A DNA stretch of 6,553 nt from Actinomycetes bacterium (GTDB lineage: Bacteria; Actinomycetota; Acidimicrobiia; Acidimicrobiales; Microtrichaceae): contig JAFAFN010000593.1 in assembly GCA_023423475.1 (NCBI GenBank), forward strand, positions 1-6,553, given 5' to 3'. Positions 1 to 5,165 of this stretch are shown one piece after another. The stretch's first letter is position 1. The number at the start of each line of letters is the position of its first letter. The notes beneath the pieces are model-generated. The model searched no databases, was not told where the DNA came from, and saw only the letters and a program-made list of their open reading frames with translations. The translations under genes were made by a program, and so were the position numbers.

Positions 1-231
1 CGTGACGGTTGCACCTTGGACGAGCACCTCGACGAACTTCTCCAACGTCCCGTCCTCTTCACCGTTCCAATGCCACGAGTTGCATGGTTCCCAGATCGAT
101 CGCATGACCGCAAGGTCGACGTCTCCCGGCGGGAGCGCCTTGACGTGCTTCTCCATCGTGTCGAGCCGCTTCCGTAGATCCTCGATCAGGGCGAGTAGGT
201 CTTCGCGGCCGCGTTCGGCATCTGTGCTCAT
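1..231 (-). CDS. Hypothetical protein, N-terminal part (C-terminus off window)
   Basis: An open minus-strand frame starts with ATG at 231-229 and runs off the left edge, so only the first 77 residues are visible. A good Shine-Dalgarno (AGGAG, 242-238) lies six bases before the ATG and fixes the start. The N-terminus (MSTDAERGREDLLALIEDLR and onward to about residue 32) is rich in Leu, Glu, Lys and Arg in a heptad-like pattern, suggesting an amphipathic helix or short coiled coil. After it comes a Trp-rich segment containing SIWEPCNSWHWNGEEDGTLE. No catalytic motif, signal peptide or membrane segment is seen. The codons are G/C-ending and look genuinely coding. It diverges from the gene at 260 with only 28 bases between the two starts. 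I do not recognise the family. The existence of the gene is well supported, the function is unknown. Confidence 0.72.
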   Translation of the reverse strand, partial: MSTDAERGREDLLALIEDLRKRLDTMEKHVKALPPGDVDLAVMRSIWEPCNSWHWNGEEDGTLEKFVEVLVQGATVT

Positions 232-237
232 CAGGTT

Positions 238-242
238 CTCCT
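238..242 (-). promoter_or_regulatory. Ribosome binding site of the left-edge gene
   Basis: AGGAG on the minus strand, six bases upstream of the ATG at 231. It is the main evidence that the partial gene begins here. It takes up part of the 28-base gap to the divergent gene, leaving little room for two separate promoters in that gap. Confidence 0.6.
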
Positions 243-259
243 GTTCCGACGCTGTTTCG

Positions 260-550
260 ATGGACTCGACGACCCGACTACTTCGCTCCCGGCCAGACGG
301 GCCAGTCTTCGGCAGGGATCTGGTGGCGGACGATCCCGACGTTCTCGTCGAGTGGATGCGCTCGGCGGACACGTGGGAGTCCGGCATCCGTGTGCTCGGT
401 ATCGGCAGCGATCCTCAGGACTGGCTGGTGCTCGATCTGAACCCGACGACACCAGATCCTCGCTGGCGCGAGGTGCTGAACACGACGAAGGGCGGTGCCT
501 TGTACGCCATCGCGTCGAGTTGGCCGCCTGGGGAGCTGCCTACTTCCTGA
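260..550 (+). CDS. Hypothetical 96-residue protein
   Basis: A short plus-strand gene whose codons are mostly G/C-ending and whose protein composition looks natural: a run of acidic residues and Trp around DDPDVLVEWMRSADTWESG, then a hydrophobic strand-like segment (RVLGIGSDPQDWLVLDLNP), then LNTTKGGALYAIASSWPPGE near the C-terminus. It has no signal peptide, transmembrane segment or recognisable catalytic motif. The open frame extends back to base 2, but that part lies antisense to the left-edge gene, so I place the start at ATG 260. There is no convincing Shine-Dalgarno there. GTG at 323 has an AGGGA four bases before it and is a real alternative start (75 residues); ATG 353 is less likely. 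The gene converges with the Mrr-like nuclease gene, 44 bases away. I do not recognise the family. A small globular cytoplasmic protein fits best. Confidence 0.6.
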   Translation: MDSTTRLLRSRPDGPVFGRDLVADDPDVLVEWMRSADTWESGIRVLGIGSDPQDWLVLDLNPTTPDPRWREVLNTTKGGALYAIASSWPPGELPTS

Positions 551-594
551 CGGAGGCCAATCGGGTCCACAGCGCATGTATGACACGACTCGCC

Positions 595-1617
595 CTACCG
601 GAGTGCGTCTCGGACGTGGCTCATCGCCGACGTGAGAACTGCCGACAGCCTCGGGTCAGCTGCTCCGGTGGTGCCGTCGACGGCGACCAGACGTTGCACG
701 CCCCGCCCCTCGAGAAGCGCTACCCACACCGGCCACCACGTTGGATCGACCCGCTCGACCGACACCCCGACACACGGCCACGGCACACCGAGCCCGGCGA
801 GCTTCTGAGCGTGACGAGCCTTCGCCGCGTCCGTCGTCACCTTCGCTGCGGCATCGATCGCCTTGGTGATCGTTGGGGCGATCTTCGCCGGGCGCACGAG
901 CTCGCCGACACACGGCACGGTGCCGAGGTCGAGGTACCCCGGTGCTGACGGCACACCACCGAGGTACGAGCCGCTGAGCCCGTCGTAGCGGTTCGCTACC
1001 TGGCGTGACACCACCGTGTTGCGGCCCCGCTTCCGTTGCGGCTGAGCGACCGACATCCAAGCGACGTGCACCGGAAACCAACCCGGCCTCACGCCGAGGA
1101 TCTTCTCCTGGCGACCCATCACGACGCTGCCGCGGCCCTCGCCTCGCGCTCGGCGTTCCGCCTGCTCTGCGGTCGTCGTGAACGGCCACCCGACCGCCTC
1201 ACGGATCGGAGCAGGCGACTGGACGGCCTGCACTCCGGCGGCACCGAGGAAGTGGGCGAGGTCGTCCGGACCCCACAGATCGATCGACAACTCCTGCGCC
1301 GCCTGTTCTGCGCCCGAACGGAAGCCACCGGTCGACACGACGATGCCCTTGTTCAGCCCGCAGTCACCCAACACGTAGTGGAGCTTCGAAAGGACTCCCT
1401 TCTCGACGGGGTTCTGCCATGCCTTGCACTCGACCGCGACGGTCACCTGTGCGATCGGATCTGGTCTCACGGCGAGCACGTCAATCTCGTGAGGGGCGCC
1501 GCTGCGCCCAACTCTGATCTCGTTGCAGCTCACCTCGTAGCCATGTGACGCGAAGTAGGCGGCGATCGCTGACTCGAGCGCGCGGCCGTCGTTGCGTAGT
1601 GCTTCTCCCTGTCCCAT
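595..1617 (-). CDS. Mrr-type restriction endonuclease-like protein, N-terminal nuclease domain
   Basis: A 340-residue protein with a PD-(D/E)XK nuclease domain of the Mrr_cat/type IV restriction class at its N-terminus. In order: helix with Glu15 (residues 12-26, ending in a typical HGY turn), Asp46 in HEIDVLAV, then Glu63-Cys64-Lys65 in VAVECKAW, then KGIVVSTGGFRSGAEQAA (about 90-107) and LSIDLWGPDDLAHFL (about 110-124), all typical of Mrr-like domains. Known Mrr proteins cut foreign or methylated DNA. E. coli Mrr carries its nuclease at the C-terminus after a winged helix; here the nuclease comes first and residues about 160-340 form an unrecognised C-terminal region with KRGRN (about 198-202) and an alpha-helical KAIDAAAKVTTDAAKARHAQ stretch. 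This part may recognise DNA or a partner, which is inference. The start is ATG 1617, with only a weak GGGA upstream. It lies 66 bases after the 61-residue gene in the same direction and is probably in the same transcript. All three catalytic residues are present, so it should be active. Confidence 0.85.
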   Translation of the reverse strand: MGQGEALRNDGRALESAIAAYFASHGYEVSCNEIRVGRSGAPHEIDVLAVRPDPIAQVTVAVECKAWQNPVEKGVLSKLHYVLGDCGLNKGIVVSTGGFRSGAEQAAQELSIDLWGPDDLAHFLGAAGVQAVQSPAPIREAVGWPFTTTAEQAERRARGEGRGSVVMGRQEKILGVRPGWFPVHVAWMSVAQPQRKRGRNTVVSRQVANRYDGLSGSYLGGVPSAPGYLDLGTVPCVGELVRPAKIAPTITKAIDAAAKVTTDAAKARHAQKLAGLGVPWPCVGVSVERVDPTWWPVWVALLEGRGVQRLVAVDGTTGAADPRLSAVLTSAMSHVRDALR

Positions 1618-1629
1618 GTAGTCCCATCG

Positions 1630-1644
1630 GCAGCCGACAGCTGC
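1630..1644. repeat. Short inverted repeat upstream of the Mrr-like gene
   Basis: GCAGC (1630-1634) and GCTGC (1640-1644) form a perfect five-pair stem around a five-base loop, 13 bases upstream of the Mrr-like start codon, in the 66-base gap after the small gene. It could be a leader hairpin that limits translation of the nuclease, or an operator, or chance. A GGTAG pair also occurs in this gap on the minus strand. I see no clear -10 or -35 here, so co-transcription with the upstream genes is more likely. Confidence 0.25.
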
Positions 1645-1683
1645 GATGTGAACTACCGGGCTACCGCTTCGGTTCGGCGATGC

Positions 1684-1869
1684 TCACGACTCGGGCTCGC
1701 CACGCAACAGTCGACGGACTTCCACCTTGGTCGAGTAGTACGGCCGCCAGACGAACCCGAACGGGCCCCGCTTCCTGTCGATCACCTTCTGCGCGTGACG
1801 GTAGACCTCACTCGTCAGCGGCAGATGGGCGATGTCGTTGGGGACACCATCTCGTTCGTTCTCTCCCAT
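1684..1869 (-). CDS. Small 61-residue protein between protease and Mrr-like nuclease
   Basis: A basic small protein whose second half is clearly coding (LTSEVYRHAQKVIDRKRG, then GFVWRPYYSTKVEVRRLLRG). The start ATG 1869 lies inside the 3' end of the metalloprotease gene, in another frame, giving a 55-base overlap and suggesting translational coupling. There is no good Shine-Dalgarno and no other ATG or GTG before residue 29. No family recognised. The aromatic/basic composition would fit a nucleic-acid or protein-binding adaptor, but that is a guess. Alternative: this frame is really the C-terminus of the metalloprotease, separated by a frameshift (natural or sequencing error). The overlap is long for a normal operon junction and the protease's own last residues (NEMVSPTTSPICR) look less natural than this frame. 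The Mrr-like gene follows 66 bases downstream. Confidence 0.55.
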   Translation of the reverse strand: MGENERDGVPNDIAHLPLTSEVYRHAQKVIDRKRGPFGFVWRPYYSTKVEVRRLLRGEPES

Positions 1870-2390
1870 CCGGCAACGATGTCAGCCACGACACCAGGCC
1901 GGTTGGATGGAACCGCTCCGACGACCTTGGCGAGCTGGTCGAGCTCCGCCGCGATGAAGCGGCTCTCGCCTGCGAGCACTTCCGGCCCCGTCAACGACCG
2001 CGCGTGACCCAGCGCAGCGAGCTGGGCGTTGATCTCCTCCACGTAGCTCTGAACCAGAGCGTCGCTGCCAACCAGGTCAACGGCGAACACGTTCGCTTCG
2101 ATCTCGAACCGGACGCGACGTGCCCAGTACTCGAATCGCCGCCACCTGGTAGTGAGCGGCCGGTCGAGGTGTCCCGCGAGCAAGTGGCCCAACTCGTGCC
2201 CCACCATCCCCACGAGAGCTGCGTCGGATCGGTCGCACAGCGACTCGCCACACAAGACCAGTACGGCACCCTCACTGCTCCGTGTGATTCCGGTGACACC
2301 GCCGATCCGCAGCGCGGGACACGGCACGCCCGCCGCAGCCGCAAGCCGTTCCGCCACTGTCGTGGCCCAGGAGAGACGTGCCGCCACCAT
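1815..2390 (-). CDS. HExxH zinc metalloprotease (ImmA/IrrE- or M48-like)
   Basis: A 191-residue protein with a zincin active site: HELGH at residues 65-69 (zinc ligands His65 and His69, catalytic Glu66), continued as LLAGH. A helix EIEANVFAVDLV at 96-107 follows, in which Glu98 is the likely third zinc ligand. This Glu-x-Glu-Ala-Asn-x-Phe-Ala signature is typical of ImmA/IrrE-type peptidases, which cleave transcriptional repressors of mobile elements or stress genes; M48 peptidases carry a similar ExEAD helix, so the exact family stays open. There is no membrane segment, unlike most full-length M48 members, so it should act in the cytoplasm. A stop lies eight codons upstream and ATG 2390 is the only start in that stretch; its ribosome binding site is weak. 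It is the first gene of the cluster with the 61-residue protein and the Mrr-like nuclease, and diverges from an HTH gene 79 bases away. The annotated C-terminus may be altered by a frameshift (see the small gene at 1684-1869). Confidence 0.82.
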   Translation of the reverse strand: MVAARLSWATTVAERLAAAAGVPCPALRIGGVTGITRSSEGAVLVLCGESLCDRSDAALVGMVGHELGHLLAGHLDRPLTTRWRRFEYWARRVRFEIEANVFAVDLVGSDALVQSYVEEINAQLAALGHARSLTGPEVLAGESRFIAAELDQLAKVVGAVPSNRPGVVADIVAGWERTNEMVSPTTSPICR

Positions 2391-2459
2391 CCAGACGACG
2401 GTGCGGAGGCGTCAGCGTCCCGCACGGCGGTTGTCTCACTGGGCGCCCTCCACGGCCGA

Positions 2460-2465
2460 TAACAT
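2460..2465 (+). promoter_or_regulatory. Possible -10 element before the HTH gene
   Basis: TAACAT fits the actinobacterial TANNNT -10 pattern and sits five bases before ATG 2470, which would give a leaderless or nearly leaderless transcript. That agrees with the absence of a Shine-Dalgarno. The spacing is one or two bases tighter than ideal and no -35 box is seen at 17 bases, so this is weak. It lies in the 79-base region shared with the divergent metalloprotease gene. Confidence 0.3.
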
Positions 2466-2469
2466 CGAG

Positions 2470-2667
2470 ATGGACTGGAACCGGGAGCCGCTGTGGCTGT
2501 CGACCACCGAGACAGCACGGCGACTCGGTGTGACCCCGCGCACCGTCTATGGGTTCATCAATGATGGGTCGCTCCCCGCGTTCCGGATGGGGCGCAAGAT
2601 CCAGGTGCTCGCGGCCGACGTCGACGAGTTCATCGAGCAGGCGAGGATTCGACCCGCCGGCACGTGA
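2470..2667 (+). CDS. Small helix-turn-helix DNA-binding protein (excisionase/HTH_17 type)
   Basis: A 65-residue protein made of a single winged HTH of the MerR-like/excisionase class. LWLSTTETARRLGVTPRTVY (residues 9-27) is the helix-turn-helix, with the family's usual Leu-Ser-x-x-Glu-x-Ala start. DGSLPAFRMGRKIQVLAADV (32-51) is the wing, in which Leu-Pro-Ala-x-Arg and Gly-Arg-x-x-x-Val are typical, and DEFIEQARI is the closing helix. Such proteins act as recombination directionality factors, phage or plasmid regulators, or stand-alone transcription factors. No integrase is visible, so a regulator of the divergent metalloprotease/nuclease cluster is the more attractive reading here (inference). 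The frame is open far upstream but overlaps the protease gene, so ATG 2470 is chosen. It has no Shine-Dalgarno and may be leaderless. A strong hairpin overlaps its stop codon. Confidence 0.85.
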   Translation: MDWNREPLWLSTTETARRLGVTPRTVYGFINDGSLPAFRMGRKIQVLAADVDEFIEQARIRPAGT

Positions 2668-2682
2668 CCCGCCCGGTCACGT
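2662..2682 (+). terminator. Hairpin overlapping the HTH gene stop codon
   Basis: ACGTGACC (2662-2669) and GGTCACGT (2675-2682) are perfect eight-base complementary arms around a five-base loop, and the stop codon (2665-2667) lies in the left arm. The sequence TCTGTT follows, a weak T-rich tail. It is likely to terminate transcription of the HTH gene before it runs into the convergent GIY-YIG gene. As a 21-base palindrome it could also be a protein-binding site. Confidence 0.5.
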
Positions 2683-2691
2683 TCTGTTGAC

Positions 2692-2720
2692 GCCGAGGGC
2701 TGACACTCCGGCCCTGCGGC
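2692..2720. terminator. Second hairpin between convergent genes
   Basis: GCCGAGGGC (2692-2700) pairs with GCCCT-g-CGGC (2711-2720) to give a nine-pair stem with one bulged G and a ten-base loop. It starts four bases beyond the end of the minus-strand GIY-YIG gene (2725) and has no T run on either strand. It is a plausible terminator for that cluster or a bidirectional block together with the 2662-2682 hairpin. Confidence 0.4.
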
Positions 2721-2724
2721 TTGC

Positions 2725-3192
2725 TCAGCGCTGACGGTTCCACAGGTCGTGATCCGCCAGGGCGTCGAGGCACTGCCGTTCGAGGGTGAGAGCCGTCTGG
2801 CGGTCCGCGGTGACCGACCAGCGCACGTGCAGGTCAGCGCGGGCGAACGCCGCCTGACCCCACGCCTTCGCCCGCGACGGCTTCCCCGCCTTCACCTCGT
2901 CGAGGCGTTCGGCGAGCCACACGGGGTCCGCCAGTGCCCGGTCGAACGCCGCCTCGCCGAGCCCCGACGCCAGCGCCTTGCCCGAGGAGTACACGCCGAG
3001 CCGGCCACGCAGACCAGCTCCTCGCCGCTCACCGGCCATGCCCACGTAGATCACCGGACCGTCGGCACCCTCCCGTGCCACGTACACGCCCGGCGAGCGC
3101 GGGGCCTCCACGATTGCGTCGGCGAACGGCCGCCACGACGACCAGGACGCCACCGCGTCCAGCACAGCTGATGCGTCAGAGCCGTTCTGCAC
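2725..3192 (-). CDS. GIY-YIG nuclease-domain protein
   Basis: A 155-residue protein with a GIY-YIG fold: Gly35-Val36-Tyr37 in SPGVYVAR, Tyr49-Val50-Gly51 in PVIYVGMAG about 12 residues later, basic residues Arg62/Arg64 in GLRGRLGVYSSG at the place of the catalytic arginine, Glu138 in TALTLERQCLDAL as the metal-binding glutamate, and a late Asn152. GIY-YIG enzymes (homing endonucleases, UvrC, some restriction enzymes) cut DNA with one metal ion. No separate DNA-recognition domain is present, so a partner may provide targeting. The start is GTG 3190-3192, supported by a strong GGAGG five bases upstream. It is the last gene of the cluster that begins at 5855, 71 bases after the 140-residue gene, and may also have its own promoter (3217-3222). 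It could be a defence nuclease or a housekeeping-like small nuclease; the neighbours favour the former. Confidence 0.82.
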   Translation of the reverse strand: MQNGSDASAVLDAVASWSSWRPFADAIVEAPRSPGVYVAREGADGPVIYVGMAGERRGAGLRGRLGVYSSGKALASGLGEAAFDRALADPVWLAERLDEVKAGKPSRAKAWGQAAFARADLHVRWSVTADRQTALTLERQCLDALADHDLWNRQR

Positions 3193-3197
3193 GCCGC

Positions 3198-3202
3198 CCT
3201 CC
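3198..3202 (-). promoter_or_regulatory. Ribosome binding site fixing the GTG start of the GIY-YIG gene
   Basis: GGAGG within AGGGAGGG on the minus strand, five bases before GTG 3192. It is one of the strongest Shine-Dalgarno sequences in the window and decides for the GTG start over any internal start. Confidence 0.7.
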
Positions 3203-3216
3203 CTGGTCGACCGAGG

Positions 3217-3222
3217 ACACTA
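3217..3222 (-). promoter_or_regulatory. Possible -10 box for the GIY-YIG gene
   Basis: TAGTGT on the minus strand fits TANNNT and lies 24 bases before the GTG start, leaving room for a short leader holding the Shine-Dalgarno. No -35 resembling TTGACA is found 17-18 bases upstream. The gene may have its own promoter besides read-through from the upstream cluster. Confidence 0.3.
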
Positions 3223-3246
3223 CGTGGACGGCTACACGCCGACCGG

Positions 3247-3259
3247 GTGCCCGGGGCAC
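3247..3259. repeat. GTGCCC-G-GGGCAC palindrome
   Basis: A perfect 13-base palindrome (arms 3247-3252 and 3254-3259 around one central G) sits just after the end of the 140-residue gene and about 55 bases before the GIY-YIG start. It is operator-like, or in RNA a small hairpin. A related but imperfect GTGCCC...GGG-a-CAC lies at 3697-3716 before the 140-residue gene. Confidence 0.35.
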
Positions 3260-3263
3260 GAGC

Positions 3264-3686
3264 TCACCGGGGCTGACGTCCGACGTATCGAAGGTGCGCC
3301 ACGACGCAGTGGATTGCGCCGCAGGGACGCTCGGGGTGCCCGAGTGCGCTCCACCGACCCTGCGGCGGCCACTCGACCCCAGCCGCCTGCCAATCGGGGA
3401 CGAGGTCGGCGAGCACCAGGGCTACTTCGGTGGTCCAGCACGGCTCAGGCCCGGCGATGCGCAACCCACACGCCGTTGCCACCGGAACCGAGGTCACCTC
3501 GACCCGCTCACCGTCGCCGGGAAGCCGATCGATGGCCGAGGCCGGCAGCCGCGTCGTCCAGCCGGCGGCGACATCGAGCAACCTCGTCGCACCGCTGGTC
3601 GTCACGATCGTCACCGGAGCCCGCAGCAGCTCGGTGAAGTCGCCCCATCGGTCGACCTGCTGCCACAGCGTAACTGGCCTCGACAT
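3264..3686 (-). CDS. Hypothetical 140-residue protein in the AbiJ-like cluster
   Basis: Coding is supported by G/C-ending codons throughout and a natural-looking protein: MSRPVTLWQQVDRWGDFTEL at the start, then VTIVTTSG, then a VEVTSVPVATACGLRIAGPE strand-rich centre. Four cysteines (73, 83, 122, 127) and histidines 117, 126 and 131 cluster in the second half. A metal site is possible, but no standard zinc-finger spacing is seen. There are several Trp residues and no signal peptide or membrane span. I do not recognise the family. The start is uncertain: ATG 3686 is chosen; the frame also opens at GTG 3716 and TTG 3755, the latter only five bases beyond the AbiJ-like stop codon, and none has a good Shine-Dalgarno. 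Its place between the AbiJ-like and GIY-YIG genes suggests an accessory role, such as an inhibitor or adaptor, but this is speculation. Confidence 0.65.
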   Translation of the reverse strand: MSRPVTLWQQVDRWGDFTELLRAPVTIVTTSGATRLLDVAAGWTTRLPASAIDRLPGDGERVEVTSVPVATACGLRIAGPEPCWTTEVALVLADLVPDWQAAGVEWPPQGRWSALGHPERPCGAIHCVVAHLRYVGRQPR

Positions 3687-3696
3687 GCAGTCCAGC

Positions 3697-3716
3697 GTGC
3701 CCGCCGGGTGGGACAC
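3697..3716. repeat. Imperfect inverted repeat before the 140-residue gene
   Basis: GTGCCC (3697-3702) and GGG-a-CAC (3710-3716) form a six-pair stem with one bulge and a seven-base loop, ending ten bases upstream of ATG 3686. It could mask the translation start of that gene or be a binding site. It resembles the GTGCCC palindrome at 3247-3259. Confidence 0.25.
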
Positions 3717-3760
3717 TGAGGTCCACTTCGCAGGACCAGGCCCGCTGAGCAGCAACGTGG

Positions 3761-5119
3761 TCAGATCTCGATGCCATGGGCTCCGAGGAGGCGGTGGAAG
3801 AAGTTCGTGAGCATCAGCCGAGCGTCGGGGGCAGCGAACTCCGACCCTCCGAAGCGGTAGACCTCGTACCCCTTCAACCGCAGCTCGCGGTCAGCACTCA
3901 TCATCGCTGCGTACCGTGGAGGCGACGGCTGCCCGTTGATGGAGTAGTGGTGTTGCCCGTCGACTTCGATGACAACCCGGTGCCGGCGAGGGAGCAGCAG
4001 CAGGAAGTCCATGCGCTGGCGGGTGAAGGCGTCGCCGGCGGTCTTCGCCGTTCTCGGGTCCAGGTGGAGGTACACCTGCGGGATGAGCGCTGGAAGGTCC
4101 GGCCCGACGTCGTTGTAGAGGTGCCCGTAAGCGCGGAACAGGATCTCCTCGGGCGGGCTGTTCGACTTCTGCACACTGCTGCGGAGCCGGTCGTACAGGC
4201 TTGTAGCGGCTGCCACCTCGTCGGTCTGGTCGGTCAAGTCGGTCCACCAGTGGACCAGCTCTCGCCACGACAGACCTGAGTCGCCGACCGGTCGGTCGTA
4301 GACCAAGCACTTGTCGGCGTGCTTGGTGATGCGGATTTCCATGTTGATCGCGTCCGGCAACACGATCTCCGGCTTCACGTCGCCCGCTGCGAAGATCAGG
4401 TACTTCGCTGCACCCTCCACGCCTCCGACAGGAGGTTCGACAGCGGCGATGAGCTCGGCGAGCTGCTCGTCGTCGGTCTCGTCCACGAGCGAGCGCGCGA
4501 CGGGGAGGAGCTCGTCGACGCTCTTTCCAGCCAGACGACGGCTGGCGTACTTGAACTTCGAGCTCCACGGCGTGTCGCTCTTGTTCTCCGGTCCTGCCAG
4601 GCCGAGGCGAACGCATGTGTCTGCAACATCGTTCGCGGAGAAGGATGCGATGCAACTCGCGATCCCGTCTCGGAACTCCTTGGACGTGGGAGCAGGTGCG
4701 ACCGCAAGGCGAGGTGCGTAGACGGGACGGCCTGAGATTCGGCTCCGCACGTACAGCTCGATCCCGTCCGGGCGAAGGTGGTGGTTGTAGAACCCGGCGA
4801 GAGCCTCGACCTCCGTCGTGTCAGTCCGGACCTCGGGGTGCAGTGTCTCTGCCAGGAACCGAAGAAGAGCACCGTCATCATCGAGCCCGACCCGTGGGTC
4901 GTTGAACACCCACTCCGACTCCCAGTCGCCAGGGTTGTTGATGCGGTGCTGCCAGAGGTCCTCACGGAACGTCTTGAAGCGCTCGTCATGCGACGGATGC
5001 GCGTCGAGGTCGATGAGCCGCGACAGGAACTCTTCCTCCTCCATGTCGCCGGCCCACCAGTAGTTGGACTGCCGCAGCGCGTTCAACAGCGCTGCCCTGG
5101 TCACACCCGTGATTCGCAT
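3761..5119 (-). CDS. AbiJ N-terminal-domain protein with C-terminal DUF559/Vsr-like nuclease
   Basis: A 452-residue two-domain protein. The N-terminus (about 1-130) matches my recollection of the AbiJ_NTD3 type: ITGVTRAALLNALR, WAGDMEEEEFLSRLIDLDAH, PSHDERF (42-48), DLWQHRINNPGDW (54-66), EWVFNDPRVGL (69-79) and RFLAETLHPEVR (87-98). AbiJ is a lactococcal phage abortive-infection protein; related domains usually precede effector domains. The C-terminus (about 365-452) looks like a PD-(D/E)XK-fold domain of the DUF559/Vsr kind: Asp371 in RMDFLLLL, Glu385-x-Asp387 in VVIEVDGQHHY, then SADRELRLKGYEVYRFGGSE (408-427). The middle (130-360) is unassigned and mostly helical. The likely role is a phage-triggered nuclease acting on nucleic acid in the cytoplasm. 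ATG 5119 is chosen because the domain begins right there and the upstream extension looks non-coding; a weak AGGTGA lies further upstream. It follows the HEPN-like gene after 46 bases. Confidence 0.85.
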   Translation of the reverse strand: MRITGVTRAALLNALRQSNYWWAGDMEEEEFLSRLIDLDAHPSHDERFKTFREDLWQHRINNPGDWESEWVFNDPRVGLDDDGALLRFLAETLHPEVRTDTTEVEALAGFYNHHLRPDGIELYVRSRISGRPVYAPRLAVAPAPTSKEFRDGIASCIASFSANDVADTCVRLGLAGPENKSDTPWSSKFKYASRRLAGKSVDELLPVARSLVDETDDEQLAELIAAVEPPVGGVEGAAKYLIFAAGDVKPEIVLPDAINMEIRITKHADKCLVYDRPVGDSGLSWRELVHWWTDLTDQTDEVAAATSLYDRLRSSVQKSNSPPEEILFRAYGHLYNDVGPDLPALIPQVYLHLDPRTAKTAGDAFTRQRMDFLLLLPRRHRVVIEVDGQHHYSINGQPSPPRYAAMMSADRELRLKGYEVYRFGGSEFAAPDARLMLTNFFHRLLGAHGIEI

Positions 5120-5165
5120 GGCGGTCTCGTCACCTATCTCGGTTCGCTCCTGGCTGTTGCGCTCA

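Noticed and set aside
2..259. Plus-strand open frame upstream of ATG 260
   Set aside because: It is antisense to the left-edge gene, which has a good Shine-Dalgarno and natural codons; the Ser/Arg-rich translation looks like a shadow.
1545..2469. Long plus-strand open frames opposite the metalloprotease and small genes
   Set aside because: The translations are Arg/Pro/Ser-rich shadows typical of GC-rich DNA, and the opposite strand carries the clear HELGH protein. Only the HTH part from 2470 is real.
2470..2667. Reading the HTH gene as proof of an integrative element
   Set aside because: Excisionase-like HTH proteins are often stand-alone regulators; no integrase, attachment repeats or tRNA border is visible here.
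2934..3719. 261-residue plus-strand frame opposite the GIY-YIG and 140-residue genes
   Set aside because: Composition dominated by Arg and Pro with no domain; both minus-strand genes there have better codon use and the GIY-YIG motifs.
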